Positions 8,636 through 17,287 are shown, numbered from the stretch's first letter. The stretch is 64,000 bases of DNA from an uncultured archaeon (GCA_000965745.1 CP009479.1:1684457-1748456); one strand, 5' to 3'. Numbers and translations: made by a program. The notes: generated by a model from the sequence alone, not told the origin.

Positions 8636-9699
8636 ATCTTTCGGTAGAAATTCCAACATACAATGAAGCAGAAAACATAGGCAAGCTCATTGATGAGCTC
8701 GAGAGGCTGCCGATCGATCTGGAAATCATTGTAATAGATGACAGCAGCCCGGATGGCACTTCACAGGTCGTAGAAGACCTGAAAGATAAGTACAGCAATC
8801 TCAAGCTGGTCGTCAGGCCGAGCAAGAAGGGCCTTGCATCAGCTATTCTCGAGGGAATGCAGGTAGCAGAATCTGACAATATAGCCGTGATGGACGGTGA
8901 CATGCAGCATCCTCCTGACCTTCTGGAAGAGATGCTTACCAGGATCAGAAATGGAAACGACCTGGTGATAGCATCAAGGTATACAAGCGGTGGAAACCCG
9001 GGCAAACTGAGCCTGACAAGAAAGCTTATCTCCAAGAGCGCGACTCTTATGGCACATGTGATGCTGCGCGAGACAAAGATTGTGAAGGACCCGCTATCGG
9101 GGTATTTCGTTTTCAGAAAAGATGTGGTAAACGGGGCAAATATCAGCCCGACAGGTTATAAAATTCTGCTGGAAGTCCTCATGAAGGGTCACGCAAACAA
9201 AATGGAGGAAATCCCATACACCTTCAGGCCCAGATTCATGGGAAGCAGCAAACTCTCGATCTGGGAGGATCTGAACTACATCCACCTGATCCTCAAACTT
9301 GCAGAATACAGGCCACTGAAATTCGTAATAGTCGGCGTCACTGGAGTAATCATAAACGTGGGAATACTCGGGCTGCTTCACACCCTTGGGATAAGCATCC
9401 CAATAGCGGGTGCGGTTTCCATTGAGTCTTCCATACTCTCAAATTTCGCGGTAAATAACGCCTGGACTTTCAGGAACAAGAAGGATGGCGGCCTTATATC
9501 CAGGCTTCTTAAGTACAACCTTGTAACACTTCTTGGAGCGGTTATCAACTATGCGGCATTGAACGCCCTGGTTCTCCTGTCAGTGCATTATATATTCGCG
9601 GACCTCATAGGAATCGCCCTTGGTTTTCTTGCCAACTATCTGGGGAGCGAACTCTTTGTGTGGTCGCCTATGGGATCTAAAAAGAAGCATGAGAACTGA
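8629..9699 (+). CDS. Polyprenol-phosphate glycosyltransferase (DPM1-like) fused to GtrA membrane domain
   Basis: A 356-residue protein if started at CTG 8629. Residues 1-220 are a GT2 domain: SVEIPTYNE (5-13), the acidic pair D37-D38, MDGDMQHP with D89 and D91, then the membrane-proximal region. Residues about 225-350 form a four-helix GtrA domain (FVIVGVTGV, WTFRNKK). Such fusions load mannose or glucose onto a polyprenol phosphate at the cytosolic face and help anchor or flip it. The first in-frame ATG (8857) would delete the nucleotide-binding motif, so I reject it. The gene overlaps the preceding stop by seven bases and ends against the convergent ABC operon. Confidence 0.82.
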   Translation: MVDLSVEIPTYNEAENIGKLIDELERLPIDLEIIVIDDSSPDGTSQVVEDLKDKYSNLKLVVRPSKKGLASAILEGMQVAESDNIAVMDGDMQHPPDLLEEMLTRIRNGNDLVIASRYTSGGNPGKLSLTRKLISKSATLMAHVMLRETKIVKDPLSGYFVFRKDVVNGANISPTGYKILLEVLMKGHANKMEEIPYTFRPRFMGSSKLSIWEDLNYIHLILKLAEYRPLKFVIVGVTGVIINVGILGLLHTLGISIPIAGAVSIESSILSNFAVNNAWTFRNKKDGGLISRLLKYNLVTLLGAVINYAALNALVLLSVHYIFADLIGIALGFLANYLGSELFVWSPMGSKKKHEN

Positions 9700-10602
9700 T
9701 TATTCTCCCCCTTTGCCGACTATCCCTATGTATTTGTCCTCAAGATCGTCGTAACTCGTCACTTCATCGACGTTCCAGCCGCTTTCAACAAGGTACTTGA
9801 CAACGGAGTGATTCTCTGTGCCGGTTGATTTTCTTATTATCAGCCTGCCCCCTTCAGTCCTGTATTCCTGAACAAAAGGACTGTTAATTACCATATTCTC
9901 CGGCACTTTGGATACCCGGACAGTGATGATGTCGCTTCTTCTTACTGCCCTGGAATCGTAAGCCAGTTTACCGCCGTTTATGATGGTGACTCTATCACAC
10001 ACATCCCTTGCCTCATTCAGGAGGTGGGTGCTGAGGATAACTATGTGCCTCTCTTCCCGCGATATTTTGCTGATTATGTCCCTGATCTCCTTCATCCCCT
10101 TTGGATCGAGGCTAGTTGTTGGCTCGTCCAGAACCAGTATTTCCGGGTCGCATGCCATTGCGGCAGCTATACCGAGCCTCTGTTTCATGCCCCTCGAGTA
10201 GTTGCCCGTCCTTCTGTGAAGATATCCTTTTATTGAAGTCATTTCCGCGACCCTCCTTATCTCGTCCTCACAGTCGCTGGAGTCCATCCCCCTGATTCTG
10301 CATACGAACCTGAGCGACTCATACCCGGTAAGATACGGATAGAATTCCGGCTGTTCAATGAGTGACCCCACATCTTTCAGCACATTTTTAGGATCGTTGG
10401 CCACACTCCTTCCATTTATGAGGATCTTCCCGGAACTCGGCCTCATAATGCCGGTGATTAGTTTCAGCAGGGTCGTCTTTCCCGCCCCGTTGGGGCCAAG
10501 TATCCCCATGACCATTGGCTCATCAATATCCAAAGAAACATCGTCCAGTGCCTTAAGGGACCCGAAACGCTTTGACACCGAGGAGATGCTGATTGACACC
10601 AT
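9700..10602 (-). CDS. ABC transporter ATP-binding protein
   Basis: A 300-residue ABC ATPase. It shows Walker A GPNGAGKTT (37-45), the signature YSRGMKQR, Walker B ILVLDEPTTSLDP and the H-loop STHLL. The C-terminal 80 residues resemble the accessory region of exporter-type (ABC-2) ATPases. It is the last gene of a three-gene operon: its ATG overlaps the stop of the permease by one base (TGATG), which argues for coupled translation. The substrate is unknown; ABC-2 systems commonly export drugs, polysaccharides or peptides, or act on membrane proteins. It powers the adjacent permease. Confidence 0.88.
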   Translation of the reverse strand: MVSISISSVSKRFGSLKALDDVSLDIDEPMVMGILGPNGAGKTTLLKLITGIMRPSSGKILINGRSVANDPKNVLKDVGSLIEQPEFYPYLTGYESLRFVCRIRGMDSSDCEDEIRRVAEMTSIKGYLHRRTGNYSRGMKQRLGIAAAMACDPEILVLDEPTTSLDPKGMKEIRDIISKISREERHIVILSTHLLNEARDVCDRVTIINGGKLAYDSRAVRRSDIITVRVSKVPENMVINSPFVQEYRTEGGRLIIRKSTGTENHSVVKYLVESGWNVDEVTSYDDLEDKYIGIVGKGGE

Positions 10603-11438
10603 CAGTGGACCTCCCTTCTTTCAAATACAAAGAGTGCAGCAACAAACCCAATCACCGTGTAAAGCAGCATCACAAATGATGATGTGAGCACCTCATGGAT
10701 TCCCGCGGGAGTTATGGATCCGGCTGAGGAGAAATTGCTGGTGGATACGTTTATGAAGACACGCTGAACAATGCTGGACGCATTGCTGAGGAGGAAGAAC
10801 GCGTTGTAGCTGTAAAGAAGCTGCAAGAGAATTTCCACAACGTTGAAGACGAGGAAATAGATGATAAATACGGTGATGTAAGCGTACAGGTTCTTGCTGA
10901 AGATACTGCTGATAAGGAAGGTCAGGGAAGTAAGCGAAAGAATGAAGAGTATAAGCAGCCCGTAGGAGATGTAAAAACGCGGGAACGGGAAAGCATGGAA
11001 CTCTATTCCGAGGACAGCTGCCTCAAAAGCTATGTAGATTGAGGTAACTACAAGAGTCACAGCGAAGGCAGCGAGGTACTTTCCACCAAGGAGTGTAAAT
11101 CTGCCTATCGGCAGGGAAAAAATGTGGTATGAGGTCTTGTTCTCGATCTCGCTTGATACCGCAGGGGACCCAAAGAATACAGAGGCAAAAACAGGGACGT
11201 CCAGAAGGATAAATGCCCAGAGAAACGCGAAAACATTCTCCTTCTCACTCACAGGAAGGTTCTGAAACTGCGTACCACCCAGGAATGACGGGAGATTGTT
11301 GGAATACCTGAAGGACAGGTAGGTCATAAGTGACGAAATAAGCAGAATAAGTATCAGCATGACATAAAAACTTCTAGATCTGTAATAGTTTGTGAAATAG
11401 TGTGTAAAGACTGTAAGAAAACGACCCCTGCCTGCCAT
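10602..11438 (-). CDS. ABC-2 type transporter permease
   Basis: A 278-residue protein with six predicted membrane helices, the first at about 22-42 and the last at about 255-272. The topology is that of ABC-2 permeases, including the long outer loop after helix 1 and a GRFTLLGGKYLA segment between helices 2 and 3. It lies between an anchored exoprotein gene and an ABC ATPase gene with one-base stop/start overlaps (TGATG) on both sides, so all three probably form one complex. Substrate is not evident. Confidence 0.8.
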   Translation of the reverse strand: MAGRGRFLTVFTHYFTNYYRSRSFYVMLILILLISSLMTYLSFRYSNNLPSFLGGTQFQNLPVSEKENVFAFLWAFILLDVPVFASVFFGSPAVSSEIENKTSYHIFSLPIGRFTLLGGKYLAAFAVTLVVTSIYIAFEAAVLGIEFHAFPFPRFYISYGLLILFILSLTSLTFLISSIFSKNLYAYITVFIIYFLVFNVVEILLQLLYSYNAFFLLSNASSIVQRVFINVSTSNFSSAGSITPAGIHEVLTSSFVMLLYTVIGFVAALFVFERREVH

Positions 11439-12268
11439 CAGGCACCAACCTTGCCAAGGTATTGTGTCACGTAGCCCACAAGTTCGCTCAAGGTATAGTT
11501 CCCCGTAACGGTGACCATCAGGCTTCCCGGCTTTGAGCTCACAGTAACATTGTAGGTTCCGTTTTTAACAAAGTGAAAGGAACCAAGCGACGTATTCCCC
11601 GACAGACTGACATAAACGTTGCTGTGGCCATCAGAAATGTTTCCGGTTATGTAATTAACAGAAGAGAGGTTCTTCGGTTTTACATAAAAGCTGTAGTTGC
11701 TTGTTCCATCAAGATATGAAGTGGCCACAGATGAAAAGGTGTTTCCTGAACCTGCAGAACTTATGGAATCTTTGACCGCGCCAAGATTCCCGATGACCAT
11801 GCCTGCTGTTCCGGCATTGGCAGCGAACAGTGTGCTGTTGTTTCCGGGAAGCGATTGTGACACAATTGCCAGGATTGAATTATTAAGCGTGAAGCCTGAA
11901 GAACCGAGTGATGAAATGCTGAAGTTGGATACGCTGTAAACAGTTTGAGACATGTAAGAGGTGTAAGGGGTGATCTGCAAAGGGCTGCTGGAATTTGCAT
12001 AAGTTGCATTTGCAAACAGTTCGATCTCATTTATGGTGAATGGAAGGACCGCACCTGCAGAACCGTTTGAAACGAATAGGTATATGGCTGTGGAATTCAA
12101 GTGGGCTTCTGCCACTACCTCCGAGTGAAGTGGAACATAACTGAAGGGATTCGCTTCAGACTGAGAGGAAGTGTATTGGGAAGCAAGCAGGTATGTTGCT
12201 GGCACAACAATCGCGACTGCAGCCACTATGACAATTATCTTTGTTAGCAGCGGGTTCATGGAATCCAA
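11438..12268 (-). CDS. Membrane-anchored extracellular protein of an ABC-2 operon
   Basis: A 276-residue protein with one N-terminal membrane helix (about 8-30) and an outer domain rich in Ser, Asn and N-glycosylation sequons. There is no cysteine suggesting a lipobox. No family is recognised. It is the first gene of the operon with the ABC-2 permease and ATPase, overlapping the permease start by one base. It could be an accessory or sensor subunit of the transporter, but the sequence gives no direct evidence of binding. The composition is typical of surface-exposed proteins in this window. Confidence 0.6.
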   Translation of the reverse strand: MDSMNPLLTKIIVIVAAVAIVVPATYLLASQYTSSQSEANPFSYVPLHSEVVAEAHLNSTAIYLFVSNGSAGAVLPFTINEIELFANATYANSSSPLQITPYTSYMSQTVYSVSNFSISSLGSSGFTLNNSILAIVSQSLPGNNSTLFAANAGTAGMVIGNLGAVKDSISSAGSGNTFSSVATSYLDGTSNYSFYVKPKNLSSVNYITGNISDGHSNVYVSLSGNTSLGSFHFVKNGTYNVTVSSKPGSLMVTVTGNYTLSELVGYVTQYLGKVGA

Positions 12269-12296
12269 TCAGAAACAGGTACTTAAACCGGACGAT

Positions 12297-13664
12297 TTAT
12301 GCCGCAGACGCGCCAGAAACCATCAGGTCTGAGATTTTATCAAAATCCCAGCTTCCGGAGATTTTGCTTTTCCCAAAATTGAGGTCTCCCAGGTACCCCT
12401 TTTCCATCATCATCCGTACAATATGGACTGCGTAGGCTGGGGCACCAGTTGCCCCCGGAGAGTTGTAATTGAGGATATGCACAGACCTTTTGCCGAATTC
12501 AACTATGGCCTCAGGCACAAATCCGGACTTGTCGATAAGCGACCCCCTTACACCTGAAAAACCCCTGCTGGAAAGAAATCCTGTCTCGATTCCGGGAATG
12601 AACTCTCTGACCCTTCTCGCCATTTCTGACTTATAGAATGAACTTTTCCACTCCGATGATACCAGCGATACAAATTCTCTGTTGAAAACCAGGTTCAGCT
12701 TTGGCCTGATGGGCCTTTCCATGAGTGAGGACAATATGTTGCCGTCTGCAGGAGAGATTCCTTCATACACTTCCGGCCCTCCAACCAGAACTGCGTTTGG
12801 CCCGATCTCCTTCAAGCCATTCGCCCTGCTAATGAAATGGGGATCAAGAAACGGGTATTTCGTATGGCGTGGAACGGAATATATATTCCTGCTGATTAGC
12901 CCGCCGTATTCCGGCACTACCCTCCAGTATTCCCCCCTGAAGAAAAGAACAGAGTAGTTGGCTGCATAACCCATTCCATGTGCAATTTTGAGGGCAGACC
13001 CGCCAGCGGCATTCATGACTAAACCGGCGGATATTCCGGTCGTCCTGCCATTGATGATGCATTTGATCAAGCAGCCGTCGCTATTCTCTTCTATTGCCAA
13101 AACCTCTGCGTTGCTGGTAATTAATGATTTGCTGTTTCCCGACCTCATGAAGAGCGCTTTTGTCAGGGCACCAAATTCGGTTGAAACATCCGTCTTTGAA
13201 TAGAATGCTCCATCACACTTCACTTCCGGCTCTATTCCAGAAACCTGTTCGCCTGTAAGTATGGAAAAATCATCACTGGAAAGCCCGTTCTGCAATGACC
13301 ATTCGGAGTATCTTTCAAGTGCCTTCATATCCTCCTCTGACTTCGCAACTTCTATGGTGCCGCATTCCAGCCATGGAGACCCGGATGCGTGTGCAAGCTC
13401 CTTCCACAGTGAGTATGAAATCCCAGCTGATCTGGCCTGTACACGCTTCCTGGACGGATCAAGATAGAAAGGGCGGTGAATGACCCCGGTGTTCCTGGAA
13501 GATGTGTGAACTGCAACATCGCTCTCTTTCTCAATCAGGATAACACTCTCTTCACGTAGAGATGTGATCCAGTGGTAAAGAGATGCTCCGAGGACGCCCC
13601 CGCCTATTATTGCAATATCGTATCTTTTTTCTTCTGTCACGGAGCTGGTCAACTTAAGCACCAC
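12297..13664 (-). CDS. FAD-dependent oxidoreductase, L-2-hydroxyglutarate dehydrogenase-like
   Basis: A 455-residue DAO-family flavoprotein. The FAD-binding motif IIGGGVLGAS lies near residues 19-28, followed by LIEKE at the end of strand 2. The HTSSRNTGVIHRPFY stretch and VRGSLIDKSGFV near the C-terminus fit the L-2-hydroxyglutarate/2-hydroxyacid oxidase group. These enzymes oxidise an alpha-hydroxy acid to the 2-oxo acid and pass electrons to the membrane chain or oxygen. The gene is 64 bases downstream of the UxaA-type dehydratase on the same strand, so a hydroxy-acid catabolic role is plausible. Exact substrate not determined. Confidence 0.72.
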   Translation of the reverse strand: MVLKLTSSVTEEKRYDIAIIGGGVLGASLYHWITSLREESVILIEKESDVAVHTSSRNTGVIHRPFYLDPSRKRVQARSAGISYSLWKELAHASGSPWLECGTIEVAKSEEDMKALERYSEWSLQNGLSSDDFSILTGEQVSGIEPEVKCDGAFYSKTDVSTEFGALTKALFMRSGNSKSLITSNAEVLAIEENSDGCLIKCIINGRTTGISAGLVMNAAGGSALKIAHGMGYAANYSVLFFRGEYWRVVPEYGGLISRNIYSVPRHTKYPFLDPHFISRANGLKEIGPNAVLVGGPEVYEGISPADGNILSSLMERPIRPKLNLVFNREFVSLVSSEWKSSFYKSEMARRVREFIPGIETGFLSSRGFSGVRGSLIDKSGFVPEAIVEFGKRSVHILNYNSPGATGAPAYAVHIVRMMMEKGYLGDLNFGKSKISGSWDFDKISDLMVSGASAA

Positions 13665-13728
13665 AAGCCGTCTGGCATATAGAATATGCCAATCCAGTTA
13701 TCAATATTCCGCCGCAGGCAGGGGGCTG

Positions 13729-14883
13729 CTATGCCGAAATGTACAGTTTAGTCGGGGAGAACTCGTAGTGACCAAGGACTTCATTAGCGGTTAATCTGCC
13801 TGATGCGGTCCTGAGGGTGAGCTCGTGAAGTTTTACTGCAGCCTCGTCCAGGTTGAACTCGAAACGCAGGAGCCCGGATATGTCAAGGTCTATGTGTTCA
13901 GACATTGTCAGGGCAGTTTTCGGGTTAGCAGTTATCTTGACGACTGGCTCAATCGGGTTTCCCACTATATTGCCCTGTCCAGTGGTAAACAGGTGAACAA
14001 CAGCCCCAGCTGCTGAAAAAAGGGTTACGCATTCAGCAGCGGCAGAGGATGAATTCATGAAATTCAGCCCTTTCCTGGTTGGCTCATCCGCGTAATCAAG
14101 AACATCAACTATAGGAAGATTTCCTGCTTTCTGTATGTTCCCAAGCGCCTTTTCTTCTATTGTGGTCAGTCCACCCTTAATGTTTCCCTGTGTGGGCTGT
14201 GAACCTAAAAGATCAGCACCTTCCCTTCTAATTTCTTCCTGGTACCTGTTGAAAATATCCATGAACTTATCTCTGATTGACGGGTCTGCTATCCTCTCCG
14301 CAAGAATATTCTCGGCACCGGTGATCTCGGAGGTTTCCCCGAAAATAAGGGTAGCACCCTGATCCTTCAGTATTTCAAACGTCCTTCCAACCGTGGGGTT
14401 GGACGCAAGCCCGGAGGTTGTATCACTCTCACCGCACTTCGTGCTGATTACAAGGTCTGCGACATCCTGCTCTTTCTTTACAATATCAGATGCATCCTGA
14501 ACCATTTCCTTTGCCCACCTGGAAGCTTTCTCAACAACCTTCAGGTCTCCTTTCCCCTCTATTCCGATAGCTTCCACGTGCTTGCCGGTTTGCGAAATAC
14601 TGTCAGCTATCCTCTGTGTCCAATTGTCTTCAATGCCTATTACAATAGCAGAGGCAACATTCGGGTTTCTTCCCATTCCACCCAGTGTTTTGAAAAGGAG
14701 TTCAAGGTCCCTGCCGAACTGCAACCTCCCGTAAGGGTGTGGGATTGCCCTTGTTCCGGATATGTGCTTTTCCACATTCTGTGCAGCAGCGTTTGATATG
14801 TCATCAACAGGTATAATCAGCACGTGATTCCTGACACCGACTCTTCCATTCTCCCTCTCATACCCTAAAAATGAATGGTTCAG
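13729..14883 (-). CDS. UxaA/SuyB-type dehydratase-lyase, large subunit
   Basis: A 384-residue protein if started at CTG 14883. The UxaA-family N-terminus (FLGYERENGRVGVRNHVLII) is encoded upstream of the first ATG at 14823, so that ATG is too late. Further family motifs are STKCGESDTTSG, a region giving VDVLDYADEP, and TTGQGNIVGNPIEP. The family includes altronate and galactarate dehydratases and, when split into two subunits as here, sulfolactate sulfo-lyase. The small SAF subunit gene ends one base before this start. A sugar-acid or sulfo-acid substrate is likely but unidentified; the divergent GntR gene is the probable regulator. Confidence 0.8.
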   Translation of the reverse strand: MNHSFLGYERENGRVGVRNHVLIIPVDDISNAAAQNVEKHISGTRAIPHPYGRLQFGRDLELLFKTLGGMGRNPNVASAIVIGIEDNWTQRIADSISQTGKHVEAIGIEGKGDLKVVEKASRWAKEMVQDASDIVKKEQDVADLVISTKCGESDTTSGLASNPTVGRTFEILKDQGATLIFGETSEITGAENILAERIADPSIRDKFMDIFNRYQEEIRREGADLLGSQPTQGNIKGGLTTIEEKALGNIQKAGNLPIVDVLDYADEPTRKGLNFMNSSSAAAECVTLFSAAGAVVHLFTTGQGNIVGNPIEPVVKITANPKTALTMSEHIDLDISGLLRFEFNLDEAAVKLHELTLRTASGRLTANEVLGHYEFSPTKLYISA

Positions 14884-14894
14884 ATTACCACCTC
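14881..14894 (-). promoter_or_regulatory. Shine-Dalgarno GAGGTG followed by a CTG start codon
   Basis: On the minus strand GAGGTG occupies 14894-14889, embedded in the last codons of the SAF gene. Five bases later comes CTG at 14883-14881, in frame with the conserved FLGYERENGRVGVRNH terminus of the large subunit. No ATG, GTG or TTG is available between the upstream in-frame stop and that motif. Confidence 0.65.
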
Positions 14895-15178
14895 ATGGAC
14901 TTAATGTTATGCGTGTGGACATGGTTTCCCGGCTGTATTTCATGAATCGCCCTTCCAATCTCCTGGCCATACTCAATTACAGGCTGGTCGCCGGAAATTC
15001 TTGTTATGGACAATTTGTGCCCAAGCGGAATTCCTTCACTCACCTCAACAGTCAGGGTTGCTCCAACATCCAGGTACTTACCCTGGGCAGTTGTGCCCTT
15101 CTCAAGATCGACAGTAGCCACCCCGACATGATCACGGGAGTTATGCACAAGAAATACAACATTTTCCATGATGATCAT
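14885..15178 (-). CDS. UxaA/SuyA-type small subunit (SAF domain)
   Basis: A 97-residue SAF-domain protein. It has the NSRDHVGVATVDLEKG opening, the VSEGIPLGHKLSITRI strand and the C-terminal GNHVHTHNIKS motif typical of altronate-dehydratase small domains and sulfolactate sulfo-lyase alpha subunits. It would pair with the large subunit encoded immediately downstream. Translation could begin at ATG 15178 or at ATG 15169 (M4). The upstream spacer contains TATA-like AT-rich runs and faces the divergent GntR gene. Function depends on the unknown substrate of the pair. Confidence 0.82.
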   Translation of the reverse strand: MIIMENVVFLVHNSRDHVGVATVDLEKGTTAQGKYLDVGATLTVEVSEGIPLGHKLSITRISGDQPVIEYGQEIGRAIHEIQPGNHVHTHNIKSMRW

Positions 15179-15510
15179 ATTTATAATTTTAAATGGTATT
15201 AAAACTTATTTTAACGTGACTTACTAAATATTTCTAAAATCAAAAAGGTTAATAGCTTGTTGAACGGTTCAGAAGCAGGAATATTGAGGATTATCTTAAA
15301 TTTCACATATTGATATTATAAGTTATTTGACCAACTCATTCATCCGTTCTTACCCGCTGATGTACAGTTCGATTTTCGGTATGGCTGAAAAATAACATAA
15401 ACCTTGGTTTTTTCTGATTATGCATTATATCAGGTCCAACCGAAATTGCTATTTATTGTATATATTTCTAAAAGTGATATTTTAAATAATGAGTATGAAA
15501 TAATCAACCA
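15179..15510. promoter_or_regulatory. Divergent promoter region between SAF-UxaA operon and GntR gene
   Basis: This 332-base AT-rich spacer holds no credible gene. On the plus strand, tttaaataa at 15481-15489 is centred 26 bases before the GntR ATG. On the minus strand, ttttaata-type sequence around 15203-15210 lies about 28 bases before the SAF start. A perfect palindrome, tgaacggttca, at 15261-15271 is a candidate operator. Confidence 0.55.
15261..15271. promoter_or_regulatory. 11-base palindrome, candidate GntR operator
   Basis: TGAAC-G-GTTCA is a perfect inverted repeat located between the divergent GntR and SAF-UxaA genes. Dimeric GntR/FCD regulators bind short palindromes. Only one copy was noticed, so the assignment is tentative. 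Confidence 0.3.
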
Positions 15511-16167
15511 ATGGAAAACAAGAGTACACTCACTGAAGCAGCGTACAGACACATATTTGAAGGTATCGTTACCGGAAAGTACAGGGTGGGTCAAACACTA
15601 AGCATCGACAAACTATCTGCAACACTCAACATGAGCAAAACTCCCATAAGAGAGGCACTCGTGGAACTCGAGGGGGAAGGCCTGGTTTACAGGAGAAGCA
15701 GGTACTACAACGTTATGTATCTGTCAAAGGAAGACGTCATTGACCTGTATGAAACTAGAATCATACTCGAGGCTGAGGCTGCAAGGCTCTCCTCACTGAG
15801 GGCCACGGATCAGCAGATCGAGGATATGAGAAGCACACTTAAAGTGATAAACGATTTGACAAACCAGGAAAACCCCGACCCGTTGCTTTTAACAGAAATG
15901 AATGGGAAGTTTCACTGGCTGATCGCATCATCCTGCGGAAATAAGACGATAGCAAAATACTGCACTGACATACGGTTACGGCTTAAAGCCGTCCGGACAA
16001 GCCTCTTCACCAGCATGGACAGGAGGGAGGATGAAATCAGGGAACATGAACACATCTTCAAGGCCATTGAGAAGAGAGACGCCGATGAGGCTGTCAAAAG
16101 AATGCTCCAACATGAGAGGAACGTGATGAAATTCGTGGACAGGGTAGTTCTTCCAGAATTATTCTGA
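15511..16167 (+). CDS. GntR family transcriptional regulator, FCD subfamily
   Basis: A 218-residue regulator. Residues 1-70 form a winged helix-turn-helix (SIDKLSATLNMSKTPIREALVELEGEGLV region, the GntR signature). Residues about 78-205 are an all-helical FCD effector domain with a putative metal-binding His/Asp set (FHWLI, EHEHIF). FCD regulators respond to hydroxy or sugar acids and are far more usual in bacteria, so acquisition from bacteria is possible. It is divergent from the SAF-UxaA-FAD oxidoreductase genes, which are its likely targets. The start is supported by a TATA-like box 26 bases upstream. Confidence 0.88.
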   Translation: MENKSTLTEAAYRHIFEGIVTGKYRVGQTLSIDKLSATLNMSKTPIREALVELEGEGLVYRRSRYYNVMYLSKEDVIDLYETRIILEAEAARLSSLRATDQQIEDMRSTLKVINDLTNQENPDPLLLTEMNGKFHWLIASSCGNKTIAKYCTDIRLRLKAVRTSLFTSMDRREDEIREHEHIFKAIEKRDADEAVKRMLQHERNVMKFVDRVVLPELF

Positions 16168-16263
16168 TTCCTGTTTATTTCTTCCTTATAAAATAAGAAT
16201 TCATGTTTTCCATGATCATGCATCGATAAGGTTTAATCCTATTTTCGCTAGGTACATGTAATA

Positions 16264-17244
16264 ATGGATGCTGTGGAGTACCTTACCGGACGAAGGCTTA
16301 AGATGCACGAAGTCTACACCAGTGAGATTTCGATCTCCTTCTGTGCATCTGCAAGAATTCCCGGTAAGAGCCTATTGGACTCCCTAAGAAGCATTAATAT
16401 AATAGCAAATGAAACAGGCTTCCCGTATGAAATTATACTTGTATCTCCCCCCGGAAACAAGCAGATTCGCGACTCACTAAAGTCCATACTCTCTGATCTG
16501 GACAATTTCTACATCCTGAAGCAGAACACAAGCAGCAACGGACATGCTATGAGGATGGGCTTTGAGTCCAGTTCAAACAGGTTCTTCATTCCATTCAATG
16601 CAGACCTAGTTTATGACATTCGTTACGCAGACCTCATTCATTCTTTTCTGATGAAGAGGGAGAAGAAACTGTTTCTCTCGGAACTCCCGGTTATTCACAG
16701 AGATCTGATAACTGATGTTGGGGGATACCGTGATCTTTCGCATGGACACGACATAGACCTGTACAGCAGGATCGCGATGATGTATGGTGTTGTTGCCTAT
16801 CCTGCCATGTTCAACAGGATCCCACTGGTTTCACCCCCTCCCAGCGAAGATACTCTGCCAGGCACATATGGCAGGGGCCACTCCAGCATCCGGATGCTCA
16901 TGGATCATATAATTGCCTGCAACTATGACGTTGATGACCTTATGGTCCTGTACACGGAAGGCAGGGGCCAGGAGAGATTGACCATGCGTATCTACTTTTC
17001 AATTCTCTATGCGATATCCAGGATCTCCAGGGTAAAACCATACAGGTTCGATCGGAACAATTACCTGATCCTGATGGAGAATGTTTTTGAATCTCTGGTA
17101 TTGAAGGACTTTGCAAGATACGGGATGGAGGATGTGAAAGCCAACATGATGCTGACAAAGGAGGAAATCAACTACCTCAAGGCCAGAAGCAGGCTTTACA
17201 GGGACGTTATCTACTCGATCAACCAGTACGTTATTGAGGTATGA
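16264..17244 (+). CDS. Family 2-like glycosyltransferase
   Basis: A 326-residue protein resembling GT2 (GT-A fold) enzymes. The N-terminal half gives ISFCASARIPGKSLLDSL and a donor-site-like FNADLVYD motif near residue 118. The VGGYRDLSHGHDIDLYSR stretch resembles the acceptor-side GGxR...ED region. No membrane helix is evident. The classic DxD is replaced by NADLVYD, so catalysis is not certain. It sits just upstream of a large surface protein and near a GmhB-like phosphatase and a GtrA protein, fitting a surface-glycan role. A TATA-like box (ggtttaatcc) lies about 28 bases before the ATG. Confidence 0.65.
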   Translation: MDAVEYLTGRRLKMHEVYTSEISISFCASARIPGKSLLDSLRSINIIANETGFPYEIILVSPPGNKQIRDSLKSILSDLDNFYILKQNTSSNGHAMRMGFESSSNRFFIPFNADLVYDIRYADLIHSFLMKREKKLFLSELPVIHRDLITDVGGYRDLSHGHDIDLYSRIAMMYGVVAYPAMFNRIPLVSPPPSEDTLPGTYGRGHSSIRMLMDHIIACNYDVDDLMVLYTEGRGQERLTMRIYFSILYAISRISRVKPYRFDRNNYLILMENVFESLVLKDFARYGMEDVKANMMLTKEEINYLKARSRLYRDVIYSINQYVIEV

Positions 17245-17287
17245 CCCGGGGCCTTTAATCCATTTTTTAAAGAAAAATAATAATAAT

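Noticed and set aside
8625-9035. Antisense open frame of 136 codons across the start of the DPM1-GtrA gene
   Set aside because: It lies opposite conserved GT2 motifs and is serine/leucine-rich like other shadow frames.
15979-15991. 13-base palindrome cggcttaaagccg
   Set aside because: It is inside the GntR coding sequence. An intragenic operator is possible, but the spacer palindrome at 15261 is a better candidate.
17234-17287. Upstream TTG start extending the surface protein by 18 residues
   Set aside because: It overlaps the preceding gene and a TATA-like run, and the extension is charged and Asn-rich ahead of the hydrophobic segment; ATG 17288 is more natural.
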